Assembly: GCA_902590115.1 (NCBI GenBank)
Contig: CACIVM010000003.1
Location: 25,229-89,228, forward strand
Length of the DNA: 64,000 nt
Source of the DNA: an uncultured Pelagibacteraceae bacterium
GTDB taxonomy: Bacteria > Pseudomonadota > Alphaproteobacteria > Pelagibacterales > Pelagibacteraceae
Reading direction: 5' to 3'
Part shown: positions 10,322 through 19,703 of the stretch, piece after piece
How the letters are laid out: each line of letters begins with the position of its first letter
How positions within the stretch are numbered: position 1 is the first letter of the stretch
Program-made: the position numbers and the translations under genes
Notes under the pieces: generated by a model
The model's input: only the letters and a program-made list of their open reading frames with translations
Database searches by the model: none
What the model was told of the DNA's origin: nothing

Positions 10322-10609
10322 TTGGTTAAATTATCAATAATCCAAAAATTAAAAAAAAAGTATCCTAATATCCCGCAATATACATTAAAAAGATTAGTAG
10401 ATTTAACATTTTCAAAGATTTCTAAAGAATTGGAAAGAGGTAACTCTGTTGAACTTAGAAAATTTGGAAGGTGGTCTGTTAAAAATTCAAAAAAAAAGTA
10501 TAATGCAATCAACCCTAAAACTGGTCAAAAAATTTATGTTCCAAATAAAAAAAAAATAATTTTTAAAATGTCAAAAAACTTAAAATCTAAGATTAATAGT
10601 AAATTATGA
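10322..10609 (+). CDS. ihfB: integration host factor beta-like HU-family DNA-binding protein (TTG start)
   Basis: VELRKFGRWSVKNSKKKYNAINPKTGQKIYVPNKKKIIFKMSKNLK; directly downstream of rpsA. Confidence 0.88.
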   Translation: MVKLSIIQKLKKKYPNIPQYTLKRLVDLTFSKISKELERGNSVELRKFGRWSVKNSKKKYNAINPKTGQKIYVPNKKKIIFKMSKNLKSKINSKL

Positions 10610-11295
10610 AAAAGAAGATTTTTATAGCCTGTGACACAACAAATATAAAAAAAGTAAAAAATATAATTAAACACACTAAATCAAGTAAATTTGATATAAA
10701 CTATAAGTTCGGATTAGAATTTTTTTATTCAAAAAATGGAAGATCTTTTATTTCAAAAATGGCAAGCTTGCCAATTTTTTTAGATCTTAAATTAAATGAT
10801 ATTCCTAATACTGCTGTCTCGGCTTTAAATGCAATAAAAGATCTTAAAAATATAAGATATCTCACAATTCACGCAAATGGTGGTCTCGAAATGATTTCAA
10901 ATATAAAAAAAGTTGCAAAAAAAAATAACAAAAAATTAAAGATTTTAGCAGTTACAGTTTTGACAAGCTTTAACGAAAAATCTATTAAACAAATAGGTTA
11001 TTCCAAAAAAATAAAGGAAATAGTAATTAAACAATCAAAACTTGCAGAAAAAGCAAAATTAGATGGAATTGTATGTTCGGCTCATGAGATTAAATTTATA
11101 AAAAAAATTTCAAAAAAAATGGAAATCATCACACCGGGAATAAGAATGATTAAAGAAAAATTTGACGACCAAAAAAGAGTTGTCACACCATTGGAAGCTT
11201 TTAAAAAAGGAGCTACTGGAATTGTTGTCGGCAGAAGTGTTACTAAAGGTGAGATTAAAAAAAATTTCGCAAAACTGCTTAACCATCTAAGCTAA
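10606..11295 (+). CDS. pyrF: orotidine 5'-phosphate decarboxylase
   Basis: FLDLKLNDIPNT; LDGIVCSAHE; ITPGIR; GIVVGRSVTK. Confidence 0.93.
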   Translation: MKKKIFIACDTTNIKKVKNIIKHTKSSKFDINYKFGLEFFYSKNGRSFISKMASLPIFLDLKLNDIPNTAVSALNAIKDLKNIRYLTIHANGGLEMISNIKKVAKKNNKKLKILAVTVLTSFNEKSIKQIGYSKKIKEIVIKQSKLAEKAKLDGIVCSAHEIKFIKKISKKMEIITPGIRMIKEKFDDQKRVVTPLEAFKKGATGIVVGRSVTKGEIKKNFAKLLNHLS

Positions 11296-11907
11296 ATGAA
11301 ATTAAAAATTTGCGGCTTATCTAATCCAAATGAAGTTAAAGCATGTACAGAATTTGGTGCGGACTACTGTGGATTTATTTTAAATTTTCCGAAGAGTCAT
11401 AGAAATATATCTTTTGAAACTGCAGATTTTTTGACACAAATTAAAAAAATTAAATCCAAATTTGTTGGAGTGTTAGTTAATCCATCAGATGAAGATCTAG
11501 AAAAATTTGCAAAACTAAATTTAGACTATTTCCAGCTTTACGGGAATTATAACGACGAAAAATTGCTTAAAATTAAAAAAAAATTTCAAATCAAAGTCAT
11601 TTCTTCTATTCAAGTAAAAAAAAAAGAAGATATTTTTAAATACAAACTTTTTGAAAAAAACTCTGATATAATATTATGGGATAGTTCCGGATATGAAAAG
11701 AGTTATTCCTGGAATTATGAATGGATCAAGTCTATAAAGGTTAGTGCTCAAAAGATGATAGCTGGAAATATAACATTAGAAAAAATTAGTAAATTTTCTT
11801 CTTTAGCTGATATTATAGACGTCTCTGGAGCCTTAGAAACGAATAAAGTAAAAGATATTAATAAGATAAAAGAATTTATTTTGAAAGTGAAAAAAAATGA
11901 AGATTAA
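11296..11907 (+). CDS. trpF: phosphoribosylanthranilate isomerase
   Basis: KICGLSNPNEV; DYCGFILNFPKSHRNI; start abuts pyrF stop. Confidence 0.92.
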   Translation: MKLKICGLSNPNEVKACTEFGADYCGFILNFPKSHRNISFETADFLTQIKKIKSKFVGVLVNPSDEDLEKFAKLNLDYFQLYGNYNDEKLLKIKKKFQIKVISSIQVKKKEDIFKYKLFEKNSDIILWDSSGYEKSYSWNYEWIKSIKVSAQKMIAGNITLEKISKFSSLADIIDVSGALETNKVKDINKIKEFILKVKKNED

Positions 11908-13141
11908 AAAAGGTATACCTTTAATAGATCAACATGATAAAAATTTCATGTATGGCGGAAAGTTCGGCGGAAATTTTATACCTGAAACTTTAAAAAAACC
12001 AATTGATGATCTGACTAAACTTTTTCATAAATTAAGAAACGACAAGGGTTTTTTAAAAGAAAGGGATTATTACTTCGAAAATTATGTCGGTGCCCCAACT
12101 CCTTTTATTAAATTAGATAATCTAACTAAACATCTAAAAGGAGCACAAATTTATGCAAAAGTAGTTTCAGAGGCAAATGGTGGAGCACATAAAATTTATA
12201 ATGCTACTGTTCATTGCTTACTAGCAAGAAGATCGGGTAAAAAATTTGTGATAGGTGACACAGGTGCTGGATACGCTGGAAAGATGTTGAGTATGGCAGC
12301 AAAAAAATTTGGATTAAAATGTAAAATTTTTATGGGTGCTAAAGATATCAAAAGACAACAACCTAATGTAAAAGCAATAAAAAAAAATGGTGCTGAAGTT
12401 GTTCCAGTTTATTCAGGAAGTCAGACACTTGTTGATGCGGTCTCTGAATGTATGAGATATTGGGTTGCTAACTGTAACCATGCACACATGGCAGTAGGCT
12501 CAACCGTAGGTCCCTCTATCTTTGTCAGAATATGTGGATGGAGTACAAGTCAAATTTCTAGAGAACTTAAATCACAAATCATTGACGAATTTGGATCAAT
12601 GCCAAAAAAAATAAAACTATATAATTGTGTTGGTGGTGGCTCATCCAGTTTTGGTTTTTGGAATGAATTTATGGATTATAACAGAAAACAAGTTGAGTTT
12701 ATTGGTGTTGAGGCTGGTGGTCCAACTAAAAGCAAAAAACATGCTGCACCTCTAACTTATGGATCAAAAATTGGTATTCTTCATGGGGCAGCTCAATATG
12801 TAAATCAAAACTCTGATGGACAAATTGAAGAAACAGAATCTATTTCAGCAGGTCTCGATTACCCGGGTGTTTCTCCACTTCACTGTTTTTTAAAAGATGT
12901 AAAACGAGCAAGATATACAGCTGCTAGTGATGAAGATGCTTTAGAGGCTTATAAATTGGTCACTAAATATGAAAATTTAAAACCATCATTGGAACCAAGC
13001 CATGCTTTTTCTGTTGCAATTAAAGAGGCTCGTAAACTTAGTAAAGATACAATAGTAATTGTTAATAGTTGTGGAGATGCTCATAAAGATAAAGATATTT
13101 TAGAAAAAAGATTAGGAAAAAAATATGCCAAATTTAATTAA
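11897..13141 (+). CDS. trpB: tryptophan synthase beta chain
   Basis: GGAHKIYNA PLP Lys region, VGGGSSSFG glycine loop. Confidence 0.97.
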   Translation: MKIKKGIPLIDQHDKNFMYGGKFGGNFIPETLKKPIDDLTKLFHKLRNDKGFLKERDYYFENYVGAPTPFIKLDNLTKHLKGAQIYAKVVSEANGGAHKIYNATVHCLLARRSGKKFVIGDTGAGYAGKMLSMAAKKFGLKCKIFMGAKDIKRQQPNVKAIKKNGAEVVPVYSGSQTLVDAVSECMRYWVANCNHAHMAVGSTVGPSIFVRICGWSTSQISRELKSQIIDEFGSMPKKIKLYNCVGGGSSSFGFWNEFMDYNRKQVEFIGVEAGGPTKSKKHAAPLTYGSKIGILHGAAQYVNQNSDGQIEETESISAGLDYPGVSPLHCFLKDVKRARYTAASDEDALEAYKLVTKYENLKPSLEPSHAFSVAIKEARKLSKDTIVIVNSCGDAHKDKDILEKRLGKKYAKFN

Positions 13142-13925
13142 TCTTGCTTTTAAAAAAGTAAAGCAAGAAAACAGGCCTGCTCTTTTGACTTATACAGTTG
13201 CGGGTGATAATTCTAAAAAAAAATCTTTGGAAATACTTAAATCTATATCTAATTATGCAGATATTCTGGAGTTAGGTATGCCTCATAATGCTCTTGTTGC
13301 AGATGGAAATCAAATACAAACAAGTGCTTATAGGGCAATTAAAAATGGAATTAAATTAAAAGATATTTTTCAAATAGTAAAAAACTTTAAAAAAAGTAAA
13401 AAACAAAAGCCAATAATATTAATGGGTTATTATAATATGGTTTATCAATTTGGAGAAAATAATTTCTTAAACATTTGCAAAAAAGTAGGTGTTGATGGTT
13501 TAATTTTGGTAGATCTCCCTTGGCCTGAGAATAAAAATTTCTCTTATAAATGTAAAAATAAAGGTATAACCTTTGTACAACTTTTGTCACCGACTACATC
13601 TGTTAAAAGGATAAAGAAAATTTTAAAAGACTCCCATGAAATGATTTACTATATAAGCATGTTATCAACAACAGGGGGAAAATTAAAAATATCGCCAAAA
13701 GCAATAATGAATAGTTATAACAGAATAAAAAGGCTATGTCCTAAAAAGAACATTGTGATAGGATTCGGTATAACGGATAAGTCAATTAATAAGTTTAAAG
13801 GTGCTAATGGGGTAGTAATAGGGTCTCAATTGTGTAAAACATTGACAAAATCAATTAAAGCTAGACAAAATCCTGTCACAAAGTTAAGTAGTATTGTTAA
13901 GAAATTAAAAGGGAAAATAATTTGA
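13125..13925 (+). CDS. trpA: tryptophan synthase alpha chain
   Basis: LELGMPHNALVADG; ILMGYYNMVYQFG; downstream of trpB. Confidence 0.95.
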   Translation: MPNLINLAFKKVKQENRPALLTYTVAGDNSKKKSLEILKSISNYADILELGMPHNALVADGNQIQTSAYRAIKNGIKLKDIFQIVKNFKKSKKQKPIILMGYYNMVYQFGENNFLNICKKVGVDGLILVDLPWPENKNFSYKCKNKGITFVQLLSPTTSVKRIKKILKDSHEMIYYISMLSTTGGKLKISPKAIMNSYNRIKRLCPKKNIVIGFGITDKSINKFKGANGVVIGSQLCKTLTKSIKARQNPVTKLSSIVKKLKGKII

Positions 13926-14842
13926 ACTGGATTACAAAATTTATAAAACCGAAGATTAAATCTTTATTCAAGAAAAAGTCCTCAAATGACGACGAGACTT
14001 TATGGACAACATGTGGTTGTAAGAATTTGATTTACAAAGAGGATCTTAAAGATAATTATAATTGTTGCCCTAAATGTGGAGCTCATCATAAACTGTCTTG
14101 TAACGAGAGATTTGAGTTATTTTTCGATAATGGTGAGTTTGAATTAATTGAAACACCTTTGCCACACGATGATCCACTAGAATTTGTAGATAAAAAAAAA
14201 TACTCAGATAGACTAAAAGCAGCAAGAAAATTAACCAATCAGAATGATGCAGTTGCAATTGCAAAAGGTAGAGTTGGTAAAATACCTGTTACGGTTGGAG
14301 CTCAGGATTTTAGATTTATTGGAGGATCTTTTGGTTCTGCATCTGGAGAAGCTTTTATAGCAGGTGTCCAACATTCTATTGAAAATAAAACACCTTTTGT
14401 TTTTTTTAGTTGTAGTGGGGGGCAGCGCATGATGGAGTCATCTATTGCATTAATGCAAATGACCAGAACAACTTTGGCCGTTAATGAATTAAAAAAAAAT
14501 AATTTACCTTATATTGTTATAATGTCTGACCCAACTACTGGAGGTGTTACTGCGTCCTGGGCTAGTCTAGGTGATATATTAATCGCCGAAAAAAACGCGA
14601 CAGTGGGTTTTAGTGGTAGAAGAGTCATACAAGATACAGTAAGAGAAACCTTACCTGAAGAATTTCAAAAAGCAGAGTATGTTCTAGAACACGGAGGAAT
14701 AGATCTTGTTATTGAAAGAAAATATTTAAACACGACAGTAAGTACTTTATTAAATGTGTTGTTGAAAAAAGCTGAGATGGAAGCTAAAAATCAGTTATCT
14801 GATGTTGTCACAATCGATAAATCTCTACAGTCAGCTAGCTAA
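13922..14842 (+). CDS. accD: acetyl-CoA carboxylase carboxyltransferase subunit beta (TTG start)
   Basis: CGCKNLIYKEDLKDNYNCCPKCGAHHKL zinc finger; GGQRMMESSIALMQM; SDPTTGGVTASWASLGDI. Confidence 0.96.
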   Translation: MNWITKFIKPKIKSLFKKKSSNDDETLWTTCGCKNLIYKEDLKDNYNCCPKCGAHHKLSCNERFELFFDNGEFELIETPLPHDDPLEFVDKKKYSDRLKAARKLTNQNDAVAIAKGRVGKIPVTVGAQDFRFIGGSFGSASGEAFIAGVQHSIENKTPFVFFSCSGGQRMMESSIALMQMTRTTLAVNELKKNNLPYIVIMSDPTTGGVTASWASLGDILIAEKNATVGFSGRRVIQDTVRETLPEEFQKAEYVLEHGGIDLVIERKYLNTTVSTLLNVLLKKAEMEAKNQLSDVVTIDKSLQSAS

Positions 14843-16067
14843 AAAAAAAATTTTTAAACAAAAAATTAAATTCGGTTTAAAAAGAATAAAGAAAGTTCTT
14901 GAGTTACTAAATAATCCTGAAAAAAAACTAAAGAATGTAATCAATATTGTCGGATCAGATGGTAAATATTCTGTTTTAACTTCTTTAAAATATATTATTG
15001 AAGAAAACGGGCAAAAAACATCTGCATTTATATCTCCTAGCCTGATTGATATTCGTGAAAGATTTTGGATTGGTGATCGTTTTTTATCTTATAAAGAAAT
15101 AAAAAAAACTATAAGTATTATAGAAAAATTAAAAATTCCCTTAACTATATTTGAGTTATTTACTTTAATTTATATTATAAACGTAGCAGAGAAAGGAAAT
15201 GATTACAATTTAGTAGAAGCAGGTGCTTTATTTGCTAAAGACAGTACAAATTTATTTGATTTCCCTAAAAGCCAGGTGATTGTTAATATTAATAAGCAAC
15301 ATTTAAATTTTGTAAAAAAAAAAAATATTAGAGAAATAATAAAACAAAAGGTAGGTTATTTAAGCAATTATACAAAAATATATATTAACAATCAGACTAA
15401 ATCCAATTTAAGAAATATCAAAAAAATTTTAAGAAAAAATTTAAGTGAAAAAGTATATTCAAACAATTGGAAATTGATAAAAAGATCAAATACTTATTTT
15501 TATAAAGATATCAATACAACTATACCTTTAAAGAATAAAAATATCCATTCAATGGGATTGTGGCAAAATTTATGTATATCAATAAAAATAGCTAAGGACT
15601 TAGGTATAAACAATAAAATTATTAAAAAGGCTGTACCAAAAATAAGATTTACGGGAAGAATGCAATATATTAACAAAGGTAAAATAAAAAATAAACTTTT
15701 TAAAAACGAAGAATTATTAATTGATGGATGTCACTCTCAAGTAAGTGCTAAGAATCTTGTAAAATATTTGAATACTATAAACTTACCAAAGTATGGAATT
15801 TGTGGAATGACAATAAATAAAAATCCATCTGATTTTTTGGGAGAATTTAAAGGCGTATTCGAAAAAATAATTACGGTGCCATTGAATAACAACAAAAATT
15901 ACGTTTCGCCAAATACTTTAAAAAAGATTTGCTTAAAAAATAAAATAAGAAGTGAAACTGCTTTCAATTTTATAAAAGCGATAAAAGAGCTTTCTTCATC
16001 TGAAAAAAAAATAATTTGTGTATTCGGCTCTCTTTTCTTAATTGGAGAATTTTTAAAAAAAAATTAA
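14802..16067 (+). CDS. folC: folylpolyglutamate/dihydrofolate synthase-like protein with divergent motifs
   Basis: Follows accD as in many alphaproteobacteria; FGLKRIKKVLELLNNPEKKLKNVINIVGSDGKYS aligns with the FolC N-terminus; 41-nt overlap with accD. Confidence 0.75.
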   Translation: MLSQSINLYSQLAKKKIFKQKIKFGLKRIKKVLELLNNPEKKLKNVINIVGSDGKYSVLTSLKYIIEENGQKTSAFISPSLIDIRERFWIGDRFLSYKEIKKTISIIEKLKIPLTIFELFTLIYIINVAEKGNDYNLVEAGALFAKDSTNLFDFPKSQVIVNINKQHLNFVKKKNIREIIKQKVGYLSNYTKIYINNQTKSNLRNIKKILRKNLSEKVYSNNWKLIKRSNTYFYKDINTTIPLKNKNIHSMGLWQNLCISIKIAKDLGINNKIIKKAVPKIRFTGRMQYINKGKIKNKLFKNEELLIDGCHSQVSAKNLVKYLNTINLPKYGICGMTINKNPSDFLGEFKGVFEKIITVPLNNNKNYVSPNTLKKICLKNKIRSETAFNFIKAIKELSSSEKKIICVFGSLFLIGEFLKKN

Positions 16068-16384
16068 ATATTTTCTTTTATCCAAGAAACTATATTTGAC
16101 TTTGTACTAGCACCAACTTTTGTAGCTTTGAGCTCACCATTTTTAAATAATAACATAGTGGGTATACCTCTAATACCGTATTTTACTGGGGTATTTGGTT
16201 CGTTATCAATATTATGTTTAGCGATGACAACATCATTTTTAAGCTCTTCAGAAATTTCCTCAAGCACAGGAGATATCTGCTTACACGGGTTGCACCATTC
16301 CGCCCAAAAATCCACCACAGTTGGTTTTTCAGATTTTAAAACCTCTGTCTCAAAATTTTCATCTGTTGTTGGTTTTGTTGGCAT
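16064..16384 (-). CDS. trxA: thioredoxin
   Basis: VDFWAEWCNPCKQISPVLEEI; WCxxC-type active site. Confidence 0.95.
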   Translation of the reverse strand: MPTKPTTDENFETEVLKSEKPTVVDFWAEWCNPCKQISPVLEEISEELKNDVVIAKHNIDNEPNTPVKYGIRGIPTMLLFKNGELKATKVGASTKSNIVSWIKENI

Positions 16385-16418
16385 GTATCCTTAATAAGTA
16401 TTTTTATTTCAAAGTCAA

Positions 16419-17840
16419 CTACGCAGAAGAATAAACTTTTTCCAAATCTTCAACGTACGCGTTAATATCGTCTAATATTTTCAGTTTTTCTGGCTGTTCT
16501 TCTCTCTCATATTTTGCTCTTAAAGTGTCTATCTCTGAATATGTTCTTGGAATTGTGTTCCATTTTTCGTTATTTGTACTCAAAAGTTTTTTAGCTACAT
16601 CTTTATGAATCAAATCGTAGTCAGACTTACTCAATATTTCAGGCCTTTCTATATACAAAAGCTTTTTTCCAAAATACTGAAGTCTTTTATCTTTAAATTT
16701 TGATAGAATTGAAAGTTTTTCACTCCAAGGGACAGAATGGAACTTTGACATTATGTTATTATCTTCTGCTGAAGTAAATTTCTCATAAATACTTTCTTCA
16801 GGATAAATATCTTCTTGAGATTTAAATTGATCTTTTTCTTGTACTTCTATTGCTTTAATCGTTGATACTCTTTCAGCAAATTCTTTATTTTCTTTTACAA
16901 GTTTGGCCCTTGCCTCTAATTTTTTTAATCCAATCATTTTATATTCGTCGAATTTTTCATAATAAGAGGGATTCATTAATATTGGATGTTTGTTATGCCT
17001 TACAGTTCTTATAAATTTAGGTTGTTTTTTCATTGCCGCCGTCAAGTCATCGAAGGATAAATCAAAATACTGCAAAGGATCATGTCTTAGATCGTAACAA
17101 AGCGGCCATGAAAATTTAGGATGTTCACACACAAACGTTTGTACGTATGGTCTGCTTTTTCCATAAAAATATTCATTAGTACAAAATAATTTTTCATTCT
17201 TGATTATTTCAAGAGCTATATTTTTGTCTAATGTCAAATGACTAGCTTTCCAAACATTTGGTGCCTTATTAGCTATAATTTTAGCAATACCTAGGGTGGC
17301 TACCACATCTCCTATTGCATTATGCGCGTCCCCATGCTCGATACCATTTAATGGAGCCATTTGATCAAGTTTGTAAACAGCATTTCCTTTTTCATTAATA
17401 GGATTTTTTAAAGTATCTGGATAATAAAAATTTGCAGCCCTAGCTAAACCTAGAACGTCGCCACGGTTGCTTCCATTTGTGCTTGTTATGTAAGGATATT
17501 CTAAAGTTTGGAAAAGTGTGGATCTGAGAAAATTTTCGTCAAATTCTATTGAATTAAAGCCAATATAAGTAGCCTTCCCCCATCTTTTTAAAGTCTCAAC
17601 AAATTGCCTCACCATTTCGTAATGTGAAAGATTAGACTGCTTAAGCATTACAGGTGAAGTTTTATTCACTATTAATGCTGAGGCTTCTGGAATAATGCCA
17701 GGGTTTAATCTACACCTGGCATCGAACCTATCTAGCTCATCTAGGTTATCATTGGTTAAAATTGCTCCGATTTGGATTATTTGACCCCAATAAATATTGG
17801 ATGAGCTAGTCTCAAAATCATAGAAAACATAGTTAGCCAT
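16419..17840 (-). CDS. sbcB: exodeoxyribonuclease I
   Basis: VFYDFETSSSNIYWGQIIQIGAILTNDNLDE DEDD exonuclease; GDAHNAIGDVVATLGIAKII; exonuclease I C-terminal domain. Confidence 0.9.
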   Translation of the reverse strand: MANYVFYDFETSSSNIYWGQIIQIGAILTNDNLDELDRFDARCRLNPGIIPEASALIVNKTSPVMLKQSNLSHYEMVRQFVETLKRWGKATYIGFNSIEFDENFLRSTLFQTLEYPYITSTNGSNRGDVLGLARAANFYYPDTLKNPINEKGNAVYKLDQMAPLNGIEHGDAHNAIGDVVATLGIAKIIANKAPNVWKASHLTLDKNIALEIIKNEKLFCTNEYFYGKSRPYVQTFVCEHPKFSWPLCYDLRHDPLQYFDLSFDDLTAAMKKQPKFIRTVRHNKHPILMNPSYYEKFDEYKMIGLKKLEARAKLVKENKEFAERVSTIKAIEVQEKDQFKSQEDIYPEESIYEKFTSAEDNNIMSKFHSVPWSEKLSILSKFKDKRLQYFGKKLLYIERPEILSKSDYDLIHKDVAKKLLSTNNEKWNTIPRTYSEIDTLRAKYEREEQPEKLKILDDINAYVEDLEKVYSSA

Positions 17841-18132
17841 TTAATCTAAGATTGCCTTTCTCTATATTCTCAATTTCTTTTTCTATACACTCAGTCTCTT
17901 TTAACGTTTTCCTGTATGTATAGGCGTCTTCAAAATCTATAATGAGATCCATTATTTTTGTAGGTAAATTAATGAACTTAATTATAAAGGTTATTATTAA
18001 GTGCTCTCTTTCAGCCTCTTTAGACGCTTTTTCAGTTATCGATTTATAAAGAAAATAATCCTCCATTGATTTAAGCCACTTTTTATTGTGTCTTAATTTA
18101 TTTCGAAGGTAATTTAGAACTTTATTATTCAT
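17833..18132 (-). CDS. hypothetical helical protein upstream of sbcB
   Basis: 99 aa ORF, overlaps sbcB start by 8 nt and next small gene by 8 nt; operon arrangement. Confidence 0.6.
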   Translation of the reverse strand: MNNKVLNYLRNKLRHNKKWLKSMEDYFLYKSITEKASKEAEREHLIITFIIKFINLPTKIMDLIIDFEDAYTYRKTLKETECIEKEIENIEKGNLRLNG

Positions 18133-18298
18133 TACCTTCTCCTTTTTGATTATCTCTTAGCTTCTCTTTTGTGATTGTCTCTACTGTTTTGCTGATAGAT
18201 AATTTCACATCTGGCACAATAGACTCAGATAGAATTATCAGTTTTTGATAAGTTTCATGTGATAATGAAACATTCCGATACTTAGTATAATCGGTCAT
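18125..18298 (-). CDS. ribbon-helix-helix-like small protein (57 aa), not in the supplied ORF track
   Basis: Hand translation: MTDYTKYRNVSLSHETYQKLIILSESIVPDVKLSISKTVETITKEKLRDNQKGEGNE*; beta strand + two helices pattern of CopG/RHH; AGAAAGGAAG SD. Confidence 0.6.
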   Translation of the reverse strand: MTDYTKYRNVSLSHETYQKLIILSESIVPDVKLSISKTVETITKEKLRDNQKGEGNE

Positions 18299-18374
18299 TT
18301 GCTTCCTTTCTCTACAGTCCTGATCGATAGATACACCTCTATTGTACAGAACAATTAGTTTTTGTTTACGTTAT

Positions 18375-18431
18375 GTAGGGAAAGTGAATTTACAGACAAG
18401 GAAGCCAAATATGTAAATACACTTTCCCTAC
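18375..18431. promoter_or_regulatory. large inverted repeat in the divergent intergenic region
   Basis: GTAGGGAAAGTGAATTTACA (18375-18394) versus TGTAAATACACTTTCCCTAC (18412-18431): 19/20 complementary, 17-nt spacer. Confidence 0.8.
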
Positions 18432-18464
18432 GGCTTTCAATTAATATAATAACTAACATTAAAA

Positions 18465-18569
18465 ATGTCAACTAAAAAAAAAATAGAAAAATTTAACTTA
18501 GAAGATTTTGTTGGAAAAAGTAGGATTGAAAAAAAAAATTATATTATTGCAGAAAGTAAAAAAACTTAG
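18465..18569 (+). CDS. possible small ORF (34 aa)
   Basis: Hand translation: MSTKKKIEKFNLEDFVGKSRIEKKNYIIAESKKT*; only evidence is ORF and position. Confidence 0.3.
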   Translation: MSTKKKIEKFNLEDFVGKSRIEKKNYIIAESKKT

Positions 18570-18589
18570 TGCCTTTATTTTTTTCATCG

Positions 18590-19621
18590 TTATTTTAAAA
18601 TTTTGATTTTTTCTTTATTGTCTAAAATATTATCTTTCACTTCCTCAGGATCCTTTATATTTCCTAGTGTATTCATAATTGATCTGGCGTCTCTACCAAA
18701 TCCGTCAGTAGCTGCCATTGCTTGTTCCAATTTTTTTCTTAAATCTTTTATTCCTTCAAAATGCTTTTCAAATCTAGAGCTTATATTTCTTAAATCACTA
18801 TAAATTTGAGTAGCATGTTGTTGTACCTTTAAAGTTTGAAAACCTAAGTGATAAGACTGTAATAATGCTGATAAAGAATTAGGCCCTGAAACTGTAACTT
18901 TATACTTTGTTCTTAATTCTTGTAACAATAATTCTTTTGATTTTGGATCTCTGTAACTTGAAATTTCTGAGAATAATCCTTCTGTTGGAACATAAATAAT
19001 CGCAAAATCTGTACTTTTTGGTGGAGCAATATATTTTGCATTTACCGATTTAGCTTTTAGTCTAAAAGCAGCCGCTAAATCTTTTCTCGCCTCTGCCTGA
19101 GCCTCTTTATCATTTATTTTATAGGCATCATCAATCGCCTTATATTTTTCAACTGGCCAATGGCTGTCAATTGGTAACAAAACTTCTTGAAGTTTAATAG
19201 CAAATTCAACTGTTTCAGATGTATCATCTTTCATTTTTACATTAGCGATAAATTGTGATGCTGGTAGTAAGTCTTTGAGAAGAGCGCCTAATCCAAATTC
19301 TGCTAGCGTTCCATAAGATTTAACGCCACTTAATATTCTACTAAAACTTTCTTGGCTTTTATTTAATTCACTTACTTGTTTGTTAAAAACCCCAACTTTC
19401 TCATCCACCCTAGTTAAAGCGCCAGTCATATCTTTTGCAATCTCTTTGCTCATGTTTCCAAACGATTGACTAAAAGAATTTTTAAGTGAGTTTACCTCGT
19501 CTTTTAAAATTTGTTCATTGTTTAAATTACTATCTGTTTTTTTTTTTCTGAGAATAATAAAGATTAATAACAAATTTAAGATTATTAAAGCAGAAATTGC
19601 TAAAAAAATTATCGAATCCAT
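18590..19621 (-). CDS. rmuC: DNA recombination protein RmuC
   Basis: N-terminal TM, coiled coil, FAIIYVPTEGLFSEIS...VSGPNSLSALLQSYHLGFQTL RmuC domain. Confidence 0.9.
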   Translation of the reverse strand: MDSIIFLAISALIILNLLLIFIILRKKKTDSNLNNEQILKDEVNSLKNSFSQSFGNMSKEIAKDMTGALTRVDEKVGVFNKQVSELNKSQESFSRILSGVKSYGTLAEFGLGALLKDLLPASQFIANVKMKDDTSETVEFAIKLQEVLLPIDSHWPVEKYKAIDDAYKINDKEAQAEARKDLAAAFRLKAKSVNAKYIAPPKSTDFAIIYVPTEGLFSEISSYRDPKSKELLLQELRTKYKVTVSGPNSLSALLQSYHLGFQTLKVQQHATQIYSDLRNISSRFEKHFEGIKDLRKKLEQAMAATDGFGRDARSIMNTLGNIKDPEEVKDNILDNKEKIKILK

Positions 19622-19665
19622 AATTTATAATATACCATTTAAAAATTTAAATGATTATAATATTT

Positions 19666-19702
19666 TTTTGTATAGGGGCAAATTTTTATTGCCCCTACAA
19701 AA
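19666..19702. terminator. strong 3' hairpin lacking a U-tract
   Basis: TTTTGTA(ta)GGGGCAA ... TTGCCCCTACAAAA, 14 bp with a 2-nt bulge; adjacent to the stop codon at 19704-19706 on the minus strand. Confidence 0.6.
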
Positions 19703-19703
19703 G

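Noticed and set aside
10204-10512. 102-aa minus-strand ORF across rpsA/ihfB
   Set aside because: Overlaps two well-supported genes; F-rich shadow of A/K-rich coding strand.
11280-11310. Tryptophan attenuator upstream of trpF-trpB-trpA
   Set aside because: trpF abuts pyrF with no leader; no Trp-rich leader peptide.
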